Positions 1 through 12,044 of a DNA stretch of 64,000 nucleotides are shown piece by piece. How positions within the stretch are numbered: position 1 is the stretch's first letter; each line of letters starts with the position of its first letter. Location: the NCBI GenBank assembly GCA_013076295.1, contig RQOL01000718.1, positions 4,092,001 through 4,156,000 on the forward strand. Reading direction: 5' to 3'. The translations under genes and the position numbers were made by a program. Source of the stretch: Sanderia malayensis (taxonomy: Eukaryota; Cnidaria; Scyphozoa; Semaeostomeae; Pelagiidae). The notes under the pieces are model-generated. The model searched no databases and was not told the origin of the DNA. It saw only the letters and a program-made list of their open reading frames with translations.

Positions 1-392
1 CAATTTTGGGGCGCTGAATTCGAATATCGAACTTATTTTTCGAAATTTTGATGTTTTGGGGGCAAAAATGGGGGTAAAGGGGGGCAATATGCAAATTTTG
101 AAACTCGTCCAATTTTCATCAAATTTGGTGAGAAGTACAATTTTGGGGCGCTGAATTCGAATATCGAACTTATTTTTCGAAATTTTGATGTTTTGGGGGC
201 AAAAATGGGGGTAAAGGGGGCAACATACAAATTTTGAAACTCGTCCAATTTGCATCACATTTGGTGAAAAGTACAATTTTGGGGAGCTGAATTCGAATAT
301 TGAATTAATTTTTTGAAATTTTGTTGTTTTGGGGGCATAAAATGGGGTAAAATATACAAATTTTGAAACTTGTCCAATTTGCATCAAGTGTT
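1..392. repeat. Tandem ~137-bp repeat array, left arm around piggyBac
   Basis: Nearly three copies of a unit containing TTTTGGGGCGCTGAATTCG start at 1, 138 and 274, so the period is 136-137 bp. The last unit is diverged and trails off near 392. The same unit occurs in reverse orientation at 2587-3090, so the transposase gene between them is flanked by inverted arrays. The left edge is cut by the window. Short open frames here are an effect of the repeat. Confidence 0.9.
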
Positions 393-558
393 GACACGCA
401 CAGATTGGGCGTGTCATCAATGGTCACAGAGTAATAGCGGTTGGCAGCAAACAATCGTAGAAACAGATCATTTAGTTGGGATATATGGTAGCTTTTAAAA
501 AAGCTGTTTTTGATTCAGTTGACGTTGTTTTGACAGTTACAGCAGCTTCTACAATAGC

Positions 559-2401
559 TTAGATCTCTCCTTCGGTTTCCTGAGATTGACTGCTCGGCAG
601 ATCAAATTCACGTGCAGCATGAAACTTATTCCAGCAGTCTCTTCCTGTTGTATTTGAGCAAAGAGCAAAAGGATCGCCAGGACCAGAACACTTTTTGCAA
701 CAAAATGATGTTTTCTTGTGACAAATTCTGCATTTCAATCTTTTCTCTTTGCTGGAAGATTCCTCTGCTGAAATTCTCTTTTCTTCATGGCGACCTTTTC
801 TTGGTGATGCGAGGGCAGATTCCAACGATCTTTTCTTTGCACGTGGTTTATCAGATGGATAATGGAGGACTGGCATACGTCCATGATACATCTTGAACAT
901 TGCATACCAGATACGAATTACTTCGAATCGAAATGAGCTTTGCGAAAGAGCATTTTTCGATAACTGCTCGTGAAGATTATTGCTGTTGCGCCATAAAGTA
1001 TGACCGTTGACTAAGACGTACATCTCACAAAGGCTATCGAAAATTCTGTTTTGCTTCCTCACACTTCTAAATTCAGCATTATAATAGGACAGTTGCTGGT
1101 TGGTTCTGTCTACCCATCCATACATTTCACGATATAGTGCACCAACTCTGGGCATATGAATGATGACCTTTTCTCTTCCTTGGTTGACTTCAACAGGTTC
1201 CCAGTACTGCTGGCCAGACTTGATGTCATTATCCAAGAAGACTACCACATTGTTGTCGTTCCAATATGTGATGTTTAGAAAACCTTTGTGAAGAGATTTA
1301 GAGAACCCACGAACAAATTGTCTTGCTGAACGCAAATTGTCCTTATGGCTGCATGGGAAATGAGCAGTGTTGCCCCCTTTGCGTAGCAATTAATCTAGTA
1401 TGCCATTTGCTCTTTGCATCTTTCATTAATTTTATTGTGGGAAAGCCACTGTCCATAACAACCAAACGTCCACTGTCTTTAAATTCAGATATGAGTTGCT
1501 CAACAATATCATAGTTTTTACCATTGCCAGATGTTTTGCACGTTTTCTTCCCCACTTTTACCACATGGTTAGCAACATAATTTCCACCATTTGCTCCCTT
1601 ATCACTGACTTTACAAATTGTCCATCCCATTCTTATTGGCTTGTCTGGATTTCTTATTTTATAAGGGTTCCTTTTGCTTTTGCTAGTCACTCTTCCTTCA
1701 TCAACGCACATTTTCCAGCCAACCGTCCACTTTGATAAAGATTTCTGTCTGAGATATTGAACTCCAGAGTTAATATTCTGCAAAGGATGGTAGTCTGGAT
1801 GATTTTTAGGTGGCAAGGATGAAGCTTTGACAACTCGAAAGTGCTTTCGCATCAGACGAAAGACTTCACGGCTCATTGTTTTCTTTATTTCTGGCTGTGA
1901 CTGCAAGGGGTCCTCACTCCAAGCCCATCTATATTGCCGATATCCAAGAAGACGAAGATGCCATTTGATTGCAAAGAAACCTCTTACAAAACGTATTCCT
2001 GCCTCATCTCTTGAAATCTCCCCAATTTTCTCAACGAATGATGGATCTTCAGCGCCATGTTCATTTGTACTTTCAATACATGCCAAGATAAATTCGTCGT
2101 CCATAATACCTTCAACAATCTCATGTGGTTTTGTACCAGCATCAAATATAACTGCAGGTCTCCCATACTCAGGTATTCTTTCCGACGGAACAATAGAACC
2201 TTCAAAATCTGCTTCAGACTCTGTAGACCAGTGGCAGCAACCAGGTTGATCATCGTCGCTTTCAATACCATGAGGGTCATAAACTTCGCTATCATCGTAG
2301 GCCATTAGCTCGTCATATTCTTCAGCTGACAACTCGGATAATGAAGAAATATCACTTATGCTTTCGCTATGAGAAAAATCACTCTCGCCTTCGATATTCA
2401 T
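559..2401 (-). pseudogene. piggyBac-type (PGBD-like, DDE_Tnp_1_7) transposase, frameshifted
   Basis: This would encode a cut-and-paste DNA transposase of the piggyBac superfamily. The first part (2401 down to about 1375) has an acidic, Ser-rich N-terminus, then the core: a CVDEG motif (Asp234) followed by YKIRNPDKPIRMGW, typical of the first catalytic Asp region, and VVMDSGF (Asp317), a good second Asp. The second part (from about 1377 down to 559) continues with GNTAHFPCSHKDNL and VVVFLDND, then a C-terminal Cys/His cluster (CRIC, CCKKC, CWNKFH) like the cross-brace zinc finger of this family. The two parts are in different frames. The break lies in a run of five C at 1373-1377, where one base too many explains it. 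Either the copy is dead or the assembly has a homopolymer error. No clear TTAA-flanked ends were found. Confidence 0.8.
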
Positions 2402-2586
2402 TATATTTCAGATAAATGAATCAGAACTTCACGATAAGATATTTCGGATTTTGTAATGTAATGTCGGCCTGAACAGTTTAGTTTTTCATTATCTATCGTA
2501 ATCACTATTTTGAATTTCGCGCCAAAACTGTAACAAAATAAAGCTCAGCCCCAGACCGCTAAATAATAATAGAGTCGTAAAAATTC

Positions 2587-3090
2587 CATTTTGTGCCCCC
2601 AAAACAACAAAATTTCAAAAAATTAATTCAATATTCGAATTCAGCTCCCCAAAATTGTACTTTTCACCAAATGTGATGCAAATTGGACGAGTTTCAAAAT
2701 TTGTATGTTGCCCCCTTTACCCCCATTTTTGCCCCCAAAGCATCAAAATTTCGAAAAATAAGTTCGATATTCGAATTCAGCGCCCCAAAATTGTACTTCT
2801 CACCAAATTTGATGCAAATTGGACGAGTTTCAAAATTTGCATATTGCCCCCCTTTACCCCCCATTTTTGCCCCCAAAACGTCAAAATTTTGAAAAATAAG
2901 TTCAGTATTCGAATTCAGCGCCCCAAAATTGTACTTCTCACCAAATTTGATGCAAATTGGACGAGTTTCAAAATTTGCATATTGCCCCCCTTTACCCCCA
3001 TTTTTTGCCCCCAAAACATCAAAATTTCAAAAAATAAATTTGATATTCGAATTCAGCGCCCCAAAATTGTACTCTTCACTAAGTTTCAGC
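2587..3090. repeat. Tandem ~137-bp repeat array, right arm (inverted)
   Basis: About 3.7 copies of the unit seen at 1-392, in the opposite orientation, with EcoRI-like GAATTC cores near 2637, 2774, 2911 and 3049. The innermost unit (2587-2704) is the reverse complement of 228-345 and shares its private variants (GAGCTGAATTC, TTGTTGTTTTG). The two arms therefore pair best at their inner edges, as expected for terminal inverted repeats rather than independent satellites. Confidence 0.9.
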
Positions 3091-3344
3091 CAGTTTTAAT
3101 CAAATTGAGTTTTTCATGATTTTTGCTTCTACTGGGACCTACTGGGACGCTGGGCATGAGAGGGTGAGACACCTTCGCAGTTTTCTTTTAATATTATTAT
3201 AAAACAATATGATATAGTTTAAATTATGTTTTCACTTGAAAATTTATGAAATTCTGAGTATATTTCTTTTCTGCTAAAGAAATTCACTATTGAAACCCGT
3301 TTGTTATTTATATGTTGTTATGTAAATTTTCTTGCTCAGGCCTT

Positions 3345-3586
3345 GGGCCACTTTTAGACGCCATTTTTCATCGGGTGGTGCGTAACTTATGCTCACTAAG
3401 TGTAAAATTAATCAATAAGCATCATATCTACTCCCTTGGTATTGATATTACCTTCCGTATTTCAAACAAGAATAAAAAGTTGAAAAGTTTCTTAGCGATT
3501 TTTCATTTACCAATGGAAGTTTCTTAGATTTTTTGGCCTTTACCAGTGAGTTTCTTATAAAGCGGTTTCTTAAATAAAAAAACGTG
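3345..3586. repeat. MITE family A, right part only
   Basis: Ends in GGTTTCTTAAATAAAAAAAC followed by GTG and a TA, matching the right end of the full copies at 15570-15955 and 25541-25923. Internal AAGTTTCTTA motifs and a stretch like 25740-25860 (ATCAATAAGCATCATATCTA / ATCAACAAGCATCATATCTA) confirm it. The left boundary is uncertain. A fragment related to its left part recurs near 36155-36210. Confidence 0.75.
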
Positions 3587-5249
3587 TAGTTCATTTTTCT
3601 AATGAAAAGTGCGTATCACTCACCGAATCATGCGATTCTATTCTAATTAGCAATTCGTATTGTTGTATTGTCTTATCTTGAGTATTCATCATTTTCCCCT
3701 CCCACCATGTTAATAAGAGGCGATCAACAATGCACTGTCGTATATTTCTATTGTGACCATTTTTAACCACAGATATCCAAATCTCGTCTGAAAAATACCC
3801 AGCGTATAGAATTGTCCGATGCTATTGTTAGACACAGCACAAACAATTGAACAAACGATAAACAGGCTTTCTCATTTTCAATTTCTTCTCTGCTGAACAC
3901 GAATAAAACACGGTTGCAGACCAGCGGGCAAATGCGATGATACATAGTATTATCGTCTCATTCCTTTCTCTTGCTCAACAAGATTTATTCTTTGTGGGTC
4001 ATATGAAATAATTGCTGCATGCGAATAGCTGAAGTCAGGCGTGAGATGGCGACTATTGTTAGGATATTTCTCAATACAGTCTGAGCTATAGAATAGAACA
4101 AGTCTAATATGCTAAACTGTTCGAGGTATTGTTTTATTTTTCTGTGGAAGCCGGCTTTTTATCGATGATTTTAAGATTGTGGACAATTTCGCTGGTCGCT
4201 AAGACCTATTCAGTCCCAGCGTAAAATAACTGCACCATATTAATGTGCCAGAAATTCTGTTTTTCAAAAGCTCTGAAAATTTCGTGACAACCGCTATGTT
4301 GCTGCTGAATTGATGACGACTGAATAAGAAATGGTGTAACAGTGCTTTTTGAGGAAACATTTTGAAATCAGATGAATCTCTTGAGTTGATGTAAATCCTG
4401 ATACGGCCTGCACAAGATTGTTTTGATTGTAATGTACACTTTTATCACCACCTTTTCTTTTTGCGTATAATTGTTGAAAATAATAGGAGGTGTTTTCAGT
4501 TCTTCTGCCCGTTCAAGATAACGTGTTGAATCACACGAAACGATTGCAAGATTTTACTCAGTTCATCTCGAATTCACGAGAACTTTCAGAAAATGGATAA
4601 TTTTTGATTTTTAGCACGCAGCAATCATATAGGGTAACTGATCAAATCGGGATCACATCTTTATATGTGGTGAGTATAACTGTATTTTCAATATATTAAC
4701 ATCAAGATGGTTTTATCCATGACAATAAAACTTATTATTTACTCCCATTTATTATTTTATCATCATAGCATCTTTACCTGCCAGTGTCTTTTAGTGAAAA
4801 TGATTCAGCGCACGTAATCCATTTTAATTTGTTTTCTTTAACAAAATAAAGTCATCATTTGTTATTTAGTTATTGCCAATCAATTGTATATAAATACTTT
4901 TCTAGCATAAAATAATGGCTTAGTAATTTATAGAAAAAATTTTCTGTCATACCTCTTGTGTCAATTTCGCACGGGTATAGTTAGGCTCTATTAGAGCCTA
5001 TGAAACAGTAACCTTGCCAAAACCTGTTTAACCTTGGCAAAACAAGAAAAGTTTCAAAACATTTTCTTTTCAGAGTAGAAGGTTGTTGCGGTAAGTTGCT
5101 TAAAATCTCCTGGACGTGGATTTGATTGATTATGCAAACAATTAGTGTGAAATCTAATCTTGTTGCGTTTATTTTTATTTATTAAAATCCCCCGAGGATT
5201 GTCTAAAACAACATCATAGTCAAAAGAACTTTCTATAGTCAAAGGACTA
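3587..5249. other. Intergenic, nothing recognised
   Basis: AT-rich sequence with stop codons in all frames and no convincing exon, RNA gene or repeat. It probably includes distal upstream sequence of the guanylate cyclase gene. The stretch 5650-6180, just upstream of that gene, is equally featureless apart from a TATATAATATAC-like run at 6136-6148, too close to the start codon to call a promoter. Confidence 0.6.
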
Positions 5250-5649
5250 CACTTTTTTTTTAATAAGCAACTAGACTTTGGTCCAGCACTGAAAGTTGCT
5301 TAAAATTTTGGATATTTTAGCCCTCAAAGTTTCTTAAAAGTTGCTTACAATTTTTTGTACCTATAACAGCCTCTCCTGTCCCCAGGGTACCACCCCTAAG
5401 TTTGTGGGTCAAAATCATCAACTGTAACGCCTACAACATAAGACTTAAGAGACAGTAAGTGTAAACATGTTAGTCAAGAACTTCAACAGCACAGTGAACA
5501 TTCGTGCCCAGTTTTAGCATTCTAAAATAAATGATGTTTGAATTCTTAGTTGCTAACAGTAATTCAATTGAGCCCTCGAGTTGCTTAATGTTAGGGTCAA
5601 TCCAGCCCTAGTTGCTTATTGAGCGGTTGCTTATTAAAAAAAAAAAGTG
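5250..5649. mobile_element. MITE family A, diverged subfamily (GTTGCTTA type)
   Basis: Inverted ends CACTTTTTTTTTAATAAGCA and its complement near 5630-5649, both flanked by TA (5248-5249 and 5650-5651). Instead of the GTTTCTTA subterminal motif of the main family, this copy carries many GTTGCTTA motifs. It is about 400 bp long and non-coding. The TA duplication suggests mobilisation by a Tc1/mariner-like transposase. Confidence 0.8.
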
Positions 5650-6180
5650 TAATACAACATTGACCATATAGCAAAAAAGCTTCGATAATGAATTGGAAAT
5701 TCATAATCACTAGCATATGATTTGGGACTGCAAAAGTGTACGCAATAGGAAAAGGAATTTTTCAGAATTTTGAACAACTTACAGTTTTTCAAAGGGAATC
5801 TATTAACTTCAGCTTATAACGATAACTTGCGAAAAACAATTCACCGTAGATTATTTGCACTGAATTTCATTCCAGTGCAGCACTTAAAATGTTAATTTCA
5901 ATTGTTTGAAATGCCATCATTGGCTCCGACATATGTTTTTATAATTACTCAATCATGTTTCATATCATGATTTGATAACCGCAGATGAATTGACTTGAGC
6001 TTTCAAGGTCATTATTTACAATATTTATTGTGCTTCATTTCTTGCAGCAGTCGGCAAAAGATTTTCCTCGGTTGATTGAAGAAAGTTGCTGCATCAAATG
6101 CAAATGACAGACGCGAAAATGCCTCATAATTCAGTTATATAATATACAGGGGCATTTGTAGGAGAAATAGAACCGGGACA

Positions 6181-9100
6181 ATGTATGGCTTGATATTCCA
6201 CAATCTACAGACGGCTCTGATTGAGAGATTCGGTCAAGATACGTATGCAGAGATTCGAAAGCTCGCGGGCCTAGAAGAACATGTATTCTGCGTACATAAA
6301 CAGTATTCTGATGATATACTGATGCGAATTGTTGACTCAGCAGCCGAAGTGACAAAATGCAGCAAAGATGAAATTCTACATGACATGGGTAGACATTTTC
6401 CCCGCTTTTGTGGAGAATCCGGCTACTACAAAATCATGAAAACAGTCGGTAGAAATCTGAAAGAGTTCCTTAACGGTTTGGATCACATGCATGAATGCCT
6501 GCGCTACTCGTATCCAGGCATGCGCTCACCAAGCTTCTACTGCGATCAGGAAACCGAATCCGGATTAAGATTGCACTATCGGTCGAAGCGACGTGGTTAT
6601 ATTAAGTACGTGCAAGGACAGATCGAAGAAATCGCTAGTTATCTGTTCAATATCACGGCTACAGTGGAGCTGGAAAGTTTAGAGGATGATCCCGAAGGGG
6701 ATCATGCCATTCTGAAAATCCTCTTCAAGAATACCGTGGAAAAACGAAAAACTTCAACAGGAATGGACAGAGTTTGTCCAATGGTTTCAACTAACTTGAT
6801 ATTTCAGATGTTTCCATTTCATTTGATGTTTCAACGTGATTTGGTTGTGTTTGGTGTCGGGAATTCTCTCTTCAAAATTTTGCCTCACATAAGCGGGCGT
6901 GTCTTGACAGATTGCTTCCAACTCCATCGTCCTGTAATTGCACTAACATGGAATAACGTAAGTTATTATGTTGCTTAGCTACAGAGCTTGATAACGTCAT
7001 GGTTACATGGTAAACATAATGCAACGATAATTTCCTTCGAATATCTCGATCATTCTCAGTTATGCCTTATTATGTCGCTTGACAATGGACAATCAATTAA
7101 AGTTAAGAAGATTTCATTTAAAACCAAATCCACTTTCAGGAATTTCGATTTCAATAGACATGCAGGGCCGCGGAGAGGATTTATGGGCCCAGGGTCAGGA
7201 CAAAAGATAAATAGCGAGTCACCTCAAAGGCGTGCATGTACGCCCGAGGCGGACTCTTCTTGGGGGGTCCGGGGGAATGCTCCCCCAGTAATTTTTGATG
7301 ACGTGGTTACTGAAATTGACATGCATAACTTTTTAAGGTAATAGGATCCCTGCAGATATGGCTCAGAATTAAATGTCCTCTTGCATTCCTTTGACAATAC
7401 TTCTAGGGGTTTTTAGATGTTTTCTCTGAAGGATTTGAAAAGATTTTCTCTAAAAGCATGGGATTGCTGGAGATTTCTGGAGATTTCTGGAGGCTTCCTG
7501 CAACTTGAAAAGCAAGGGATTAATGACCTGTCGAGATCTTGTTTGGAGTTGGGTGGTGATCATTTGCTAGCCTCTTGCAGTACGAGAAACTGGAGGATAT
7601 GCATTACGTTAGATTATTGATATCATTTCTTTTTATAGATCGTTGATCACCCGAACTGTGTTTTTGAATTAATCACAAACACTTCAAACTCGCCAAAAAG
7701 AAATAAATTTAACAAAATGGAGGATATTGGAAATGATTTGTCTTCAAATCGACTTCACTTAAAAGGACAAATGATGTTCATTGAACATTGGAAAGCATTT
7801 ATTTATTTAGCATCACCTGTGTAAGATGATTTTCGTTTTAATTGCTTGATAAATCACTTAGTTTAATTGCTTCTTTACTTTTTTACTTCTTTACTTCTTT
7901 ACTTCGTTACTTCGTTACTTCGTTACTTCCTTACTTCTTTACCTCTTTAACTCTTTGTATTAGTCTTATCTCAGTTATTAGTGCGTAACAATTATTCTTT
8001 TGCTTATCACGTTTTACCAATGGATAACTATTATTGTTTTTATTTTTAATGTATTTTTCCTTCAACTCCACAGGCTTGAAGATTTAGACGATATGTACAA
8101 TGTAGGATTATATTTGAATGATTTTTGCATCCATGACGCCTCTCGTGATCTTGTTCTCATTGGAAATCAGAAGTCTGCCGAACTCAAATTGGCATTAGAT
8201 CAGGTACATTCGTAGAACAAGGGGCAGTTGCTAGCTTAATTCTTTAAGTATGCACAATATAGGTGTATTCTATTTACTTCTTTCTTCTGTTATCGTATGT
8301 CTCTTGACACGTCTTGCAAAGTTAGATTTCCAGTAGAAAACTCACATGTCAAACAACCTACAATGCAACAAGCTCATTAATATGACTAACTGATTAACAG
8401 ATCTAGTAACTTCAGCGCCTGGGCTACGTATACTTTACTCTTTATTAAACAAGCTTTATGTTTATATTCCTTCCTATTGCCTCTCTCTTTTACCCCTGTC
8501 ACTCTTCACAATGATTCCCTCGTGCTGTTGATGCGAGATAAGCTTGCCTTCATTCATTCCGCGTTTTACCGCCTCTCAATCCATTAACTTACTTGAACTT
8601 CAGGAGCTGGAGAAAAGTGCAGAGCTCGAGGAGAGTATGAAAAAGCTGGACCAGGAGATGCAAAAAACTGACAAGCTTCTGTACAGCATGATACCAAAAA
8701 CTGTTGCAAACCGACTCAGAAAAGGCGATTTGGCAGTCAACACATGCGAGGTAAGTAGTTCTCTTCATATTCTTCATATTCTTCATATTCTTCATATTCT
8801 TCAGATTATTCCTGTTCTTCCTGTTCTTCCTGTTCTTCATTTTCTTCATTTTCTTCAGATTCTTTATATTCTTCATATTCTTCATATTCTTCATATTCTT
8901 GATATTCTCATTTCTACACATGTGGACAAAGGGTTTGGCCATTACGACACAGTTTACATTTACGTCGAAAGATGCACACGTTTAATCTTTTTTTTTCGTT
9001 CCTTTCCACAGCATTTTGACAATGTCTCGATATTATTCAGTGATGTGGTTGGCTTTACAACGATCTGTTCAAAGATTACACCAATGGAGGTTGTAGACAT

Positions 9101-11770
9101 GTTAAACTGCATGTACACCTCTTTCGATACTCTCAGTGAGGAAAATAGTGTCTACAAGGTAAACATTTCTGTTTTAAAATTCAAAACTTTACAGTTTGTA
9201 ATCGTTGCACGAAAATTCTTGCAACTTTAAATAATGCAATCTTCATGCACATGCTTAAGGAGGAAACTTTAGACAAGTATGAAAACGTTCAGAATCAGGC
9301 CTTTCTGACCACGCAAATACGTGCAAAATTACCCATATAAATGAGATATTTGAACCAAGTATAAACGACAGCTCTAGTTATCGAGGGTTAAACATACACA
9401 TTGTCTTTATAAGAAAGCTTTTTATGGCAGTTTCAATCAAATCAAGGGACAATAAAAATGTTTCATGCTTCAAAGAATTTCGACTTCAAGTGTAGTTGAC
9501 TTTAACTATTCTGTAGAGGCTCAGTGTTCAAATCTATTACGTAAACATAATTTAGTAAACTTGAACAATTTCTTGATCACTGCAGGTAGAAACGATAGGC
9601 GATGCGTACATGGTGGTCAGCGGTGTTCCGGAGAGAATCCACAACCATGCGCAAAGAATCGCTGACATGGCGTTTGCAATGTTGAAATCCGTGACGGGAA
9701 TAAAAAACCCGTCCAATCCAAAACACAATTTGCAAATTAGAATCGGTTAGTATGAATAAATCTTACTTTTATTGACTAAATTCAATTAGCAGCAAGTGTT
9801 ATCTTAATTGTTGAATGTTCGTGCTAGATATTATAAGCTTAAATGCTTAGTACAACATGAATATTTAATGAATGTGTGGCTTACGGTTAAACATCCGTCC
9901 GTTATCTATTATCCATTAGTCACGTATTTGTTAGCAACCCGAATTTGAGTCGTCGAGCAGTACACACTGGAGAAATTATGTGTACTATAGTACAAGTGAC
10001 TGTTAAGTTCCATTCCTAATGGTACTGATTGATAAGACCCATTCGGAAACTTTATTTTTTGCAAAAATATGATTTATAAGAAAATTATGGCTCAAATTCT
10101 TTAGCATTTACGAATAATGCAAGCATAGAGTCAGCTTCTAGCGTCAACAAGTCTAAGGTGCTTTCTTTATCCGTGCTCTCTCAGAAAGCGAAGCAAGGGT
10201 GGGAGGATAACGTAATAATAATTTCAGGCTCAAAATCACAAGTTTTTAAAACTATTGAGCCTCGGCGAAAATATCGGCAAAAAATTAGATAAACTGGTGT
10301 AAAGAGTGTGTGTTAAGTGAAGGTTGTCTTAAAAGTTGAAACTAAAATGCAGTGCAATGAATTTTAAGCAATTACCTTCATGTGGATATAATGAGGGTCA
10401 TATAGGGGTTCCAGGGAACAGGGGAACATGCCCAAAATTAAAAAGGGAACAAGGGAACATGAGAAAATTACATGGGAAACAAGGGAACATTGATAGCAAA
10501 CAGGGATCAGGGAACACAAAAATGGAAATTTCTTCGAAGAACAATGAGGGAACATATGCAATTTCTATAAGGGAACAGGGGAACATGACTCCCCCCTATA
10601 CGACCCTCTATAATGGGCTCCCGCTACGACGAGTAATTCAAGGTTAAATGAGCAAGATTCTGCTGCATACTTGAATGAATTTTCTTTTATTGCAGGCATC
10701 CATTCCGGCAGTGTTGTGGCCGGAGTTGTGGGTATCAAAATGCCAAGATACTGCTTATTTGGAGATACAGTTAATACCGCATCCAGAATGGAAGCTAACT
10801 CAGTCGTACGTGCCTGGTCCAACGCTCATATTGGCCTCTATTTCTATGTACTATGTCTATTTATGTGCTTATGTATGACTCTTATGCTTATGTTTTTGTT
10901 TTTCATCAAGGCAATGTCAATACACATCAGTGAAACGACAAAAAATGAGCTTGATGAAGGAAATTACGTCATCAGGAGAAGAGGGGCTGTGCAAATTAAA
11001 GTAAGATCATTATTCATCCAACCATTCATATTTGTTTATAATGCAGTCTACTCTCGATAAGTGGAACCTGCACGGGACCGAAAAAAATGGTTCCACTTAT
11101 CGAATGTTCCACTTATCTAAATTATAGGTTTGTTAATGCAAACCCAAGGGACCGGAGAAATTAGTTCCACTAAGCAAAAGTTCCACTTATCCGGGGCTCC
11201 ATTTATCAAGAGTAGACTGTAGTTATTGTTATTCTGATTTATAATTTAATGTTTCATGTACTTTCGAGTTTAGGTTTACATCATAGCTAGGTCGTATACA
11301 AACTGAAAATTAGATACAGCTTTCTATAATTTTCAGTTTTCTATGGTTTGATAACTTTTATTTTACAGGGCAAAGGAATGATGAATAGTTATTGGCTAAT
11401 TGGACAAGGGAGTTCATCTCAAGCATTGTCAGCGATGTCTGTTCGATCGATTGAAGATGCCGATGTGGAGGAGATCGTAACAGGAGATAACGACACACTT
11501 ATAGACGAATCAATGATGAAGTCCCTGAGTTATAAAGCAGATAAAAGTAGAAATGCCATAAGAATGCGACCCAGCGCTAAACCAATACTGGGATTGCCAA
11601 ATGATATGAATGGTGATACGAAGAACGTGCCTGAGGCACCAAGCCATTACTCGAATTTGAGCCATGATGACGACACACTTTTAGCAAAGAGTAAGTTGAA
11701 GTTGACTAAAAAAAAGTCCATAAATGGAAGTCCGGGTAGTGAAAAGAGCTTAGTATGCATCATACTATGA
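6181..11770 (+). CDS. Atypical soluble guanylate cyclase, beta-type H-NOX, Gyc88E-like (714 aa, 9 exons)
   Basis: Makes cyclic GMP from GTP in the cytosol under control of a haem gas sensor. Exons: 6181-6957, 7639-7820, 8074-8203, 8604-8750, 9012-9158, 9586-9745, 10696-10805, 10911-11000, 11369-11770; every junction is GT..AG and in phase. Residues 1-185 are the H-NOX domain, with proximal haem ligand His104 (LDHMHECL) and the YxSxR haem-propionate motif (Tyr133, Ser135, Arg137). An HNOBA/PAS-like region follows, with RDLVLIGNQ before a coiled coil near 364-400. The cyclase domain spans about 410-590: metal Asp423 and Asp467, guanine-binding Glu463 and Cys534, transition-state Asn541 and Arg545. 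Having all six in one chain predicts activity as a homodimer, unlike classical alpha1/beta1 enzymes and like insect Gyc88E and nematode atypical cyclases. A Ser/Asp-rich tail of about 120 aa follows. Confidence 0.95.
7160..7300. repeat. GC-rich interspersed repeat fragment in cyclase intron 1
   Basis: A short GC-rich block, out of character with the AT-rich intron, with a small palindrome of GGGGGGTCCGGGGG / CTCCCCC type near 7263-7288. It looks like a fragment of a dispersed repeat. It happens to keep an open frame that I do not consider coding. Confidence 0.5.
7862..7950. repeat. Pyrimidine microsatellite (CTTCTTTA / CTTCGTTA)
   Basis: Imperfect tandem 8-10-bp units such as TACTTCTTTACTTCGTTACT in intron 2 of the cyclase gene. 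Confidence 0.85.
8757..8911. repeat. 9-bp tandem repeat (CTTCATATT and variants)
   Basis: Starts only about 10 bp downstream of the exon 4 donor (8750/8751) of the cyclase gene. Unit variants CTTCATATT, CTTCCTGTT and CTTCATTTT occur in blocks. Because the unit is 9 bp, the frame stays open and gives an artefactual HILHILHIL peptide that reads through from the exon. Confidence 0.9.
10388..10590. repeat. GGGAACA-based degenerate minisatellite in cyclase intron 6
   Basis: Repeated GGGAACA(A/G)GGGAACAT blocks separated by short variable AT-rich spacers. The array lies about 100 bp before exon 7 of the guanylate cyclase gene. Confidence 0.75.
11044..11219. mobile_element. MITE family C (176 bp)
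   Basis: Inverted ends CAGTCTACTCTCGATAAG and CTTGATAAA-type complement, with several internal copies of TTCCACTTATC in both orientations. Lies in intron 8 of the cyclase gene. A second copy is at 42703-42866, in the DUF885 gene. Confidence 0.8.
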
Positions 11771-12044
11771 ATCAAAAACAATGATCAAAACATCTTTAAT
11801 AAAATTGAGGTGACCTCGATAAGTTCGACTCTCTTGTTTAATACCAATTGAATAATTTTAACGCGTTTCTCTATCTATAACTCGATATTATGTCAGTTTG
11901 TATTAGGTATTTTAATTGTTCGAGACGAAAAATGACCTTGAGAAGTGATTACAATGAAAGTCTCGACACGAATTTGTTATTATTCGTTTAAACAGCTAAT
12001 TTAAAGAGGGTGGTCAACAATGCTTTGACGGAGATTCTCCCAAA

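Noticed and set aside
2655..3119. 154-codon open frame and its minus-strand counterpart
   Set aside because: Both are readings of the ~137-bp tandem repeat that also occurs at 1-392.
6988..7341. 117-codon frame downstream of cyclase exon 1
   Set aside because: It has no similarity to the cyclase linker, and exon 2 at 7639 joins exon 1 in phase. The GC-rich part looks like a dispersed repeat.
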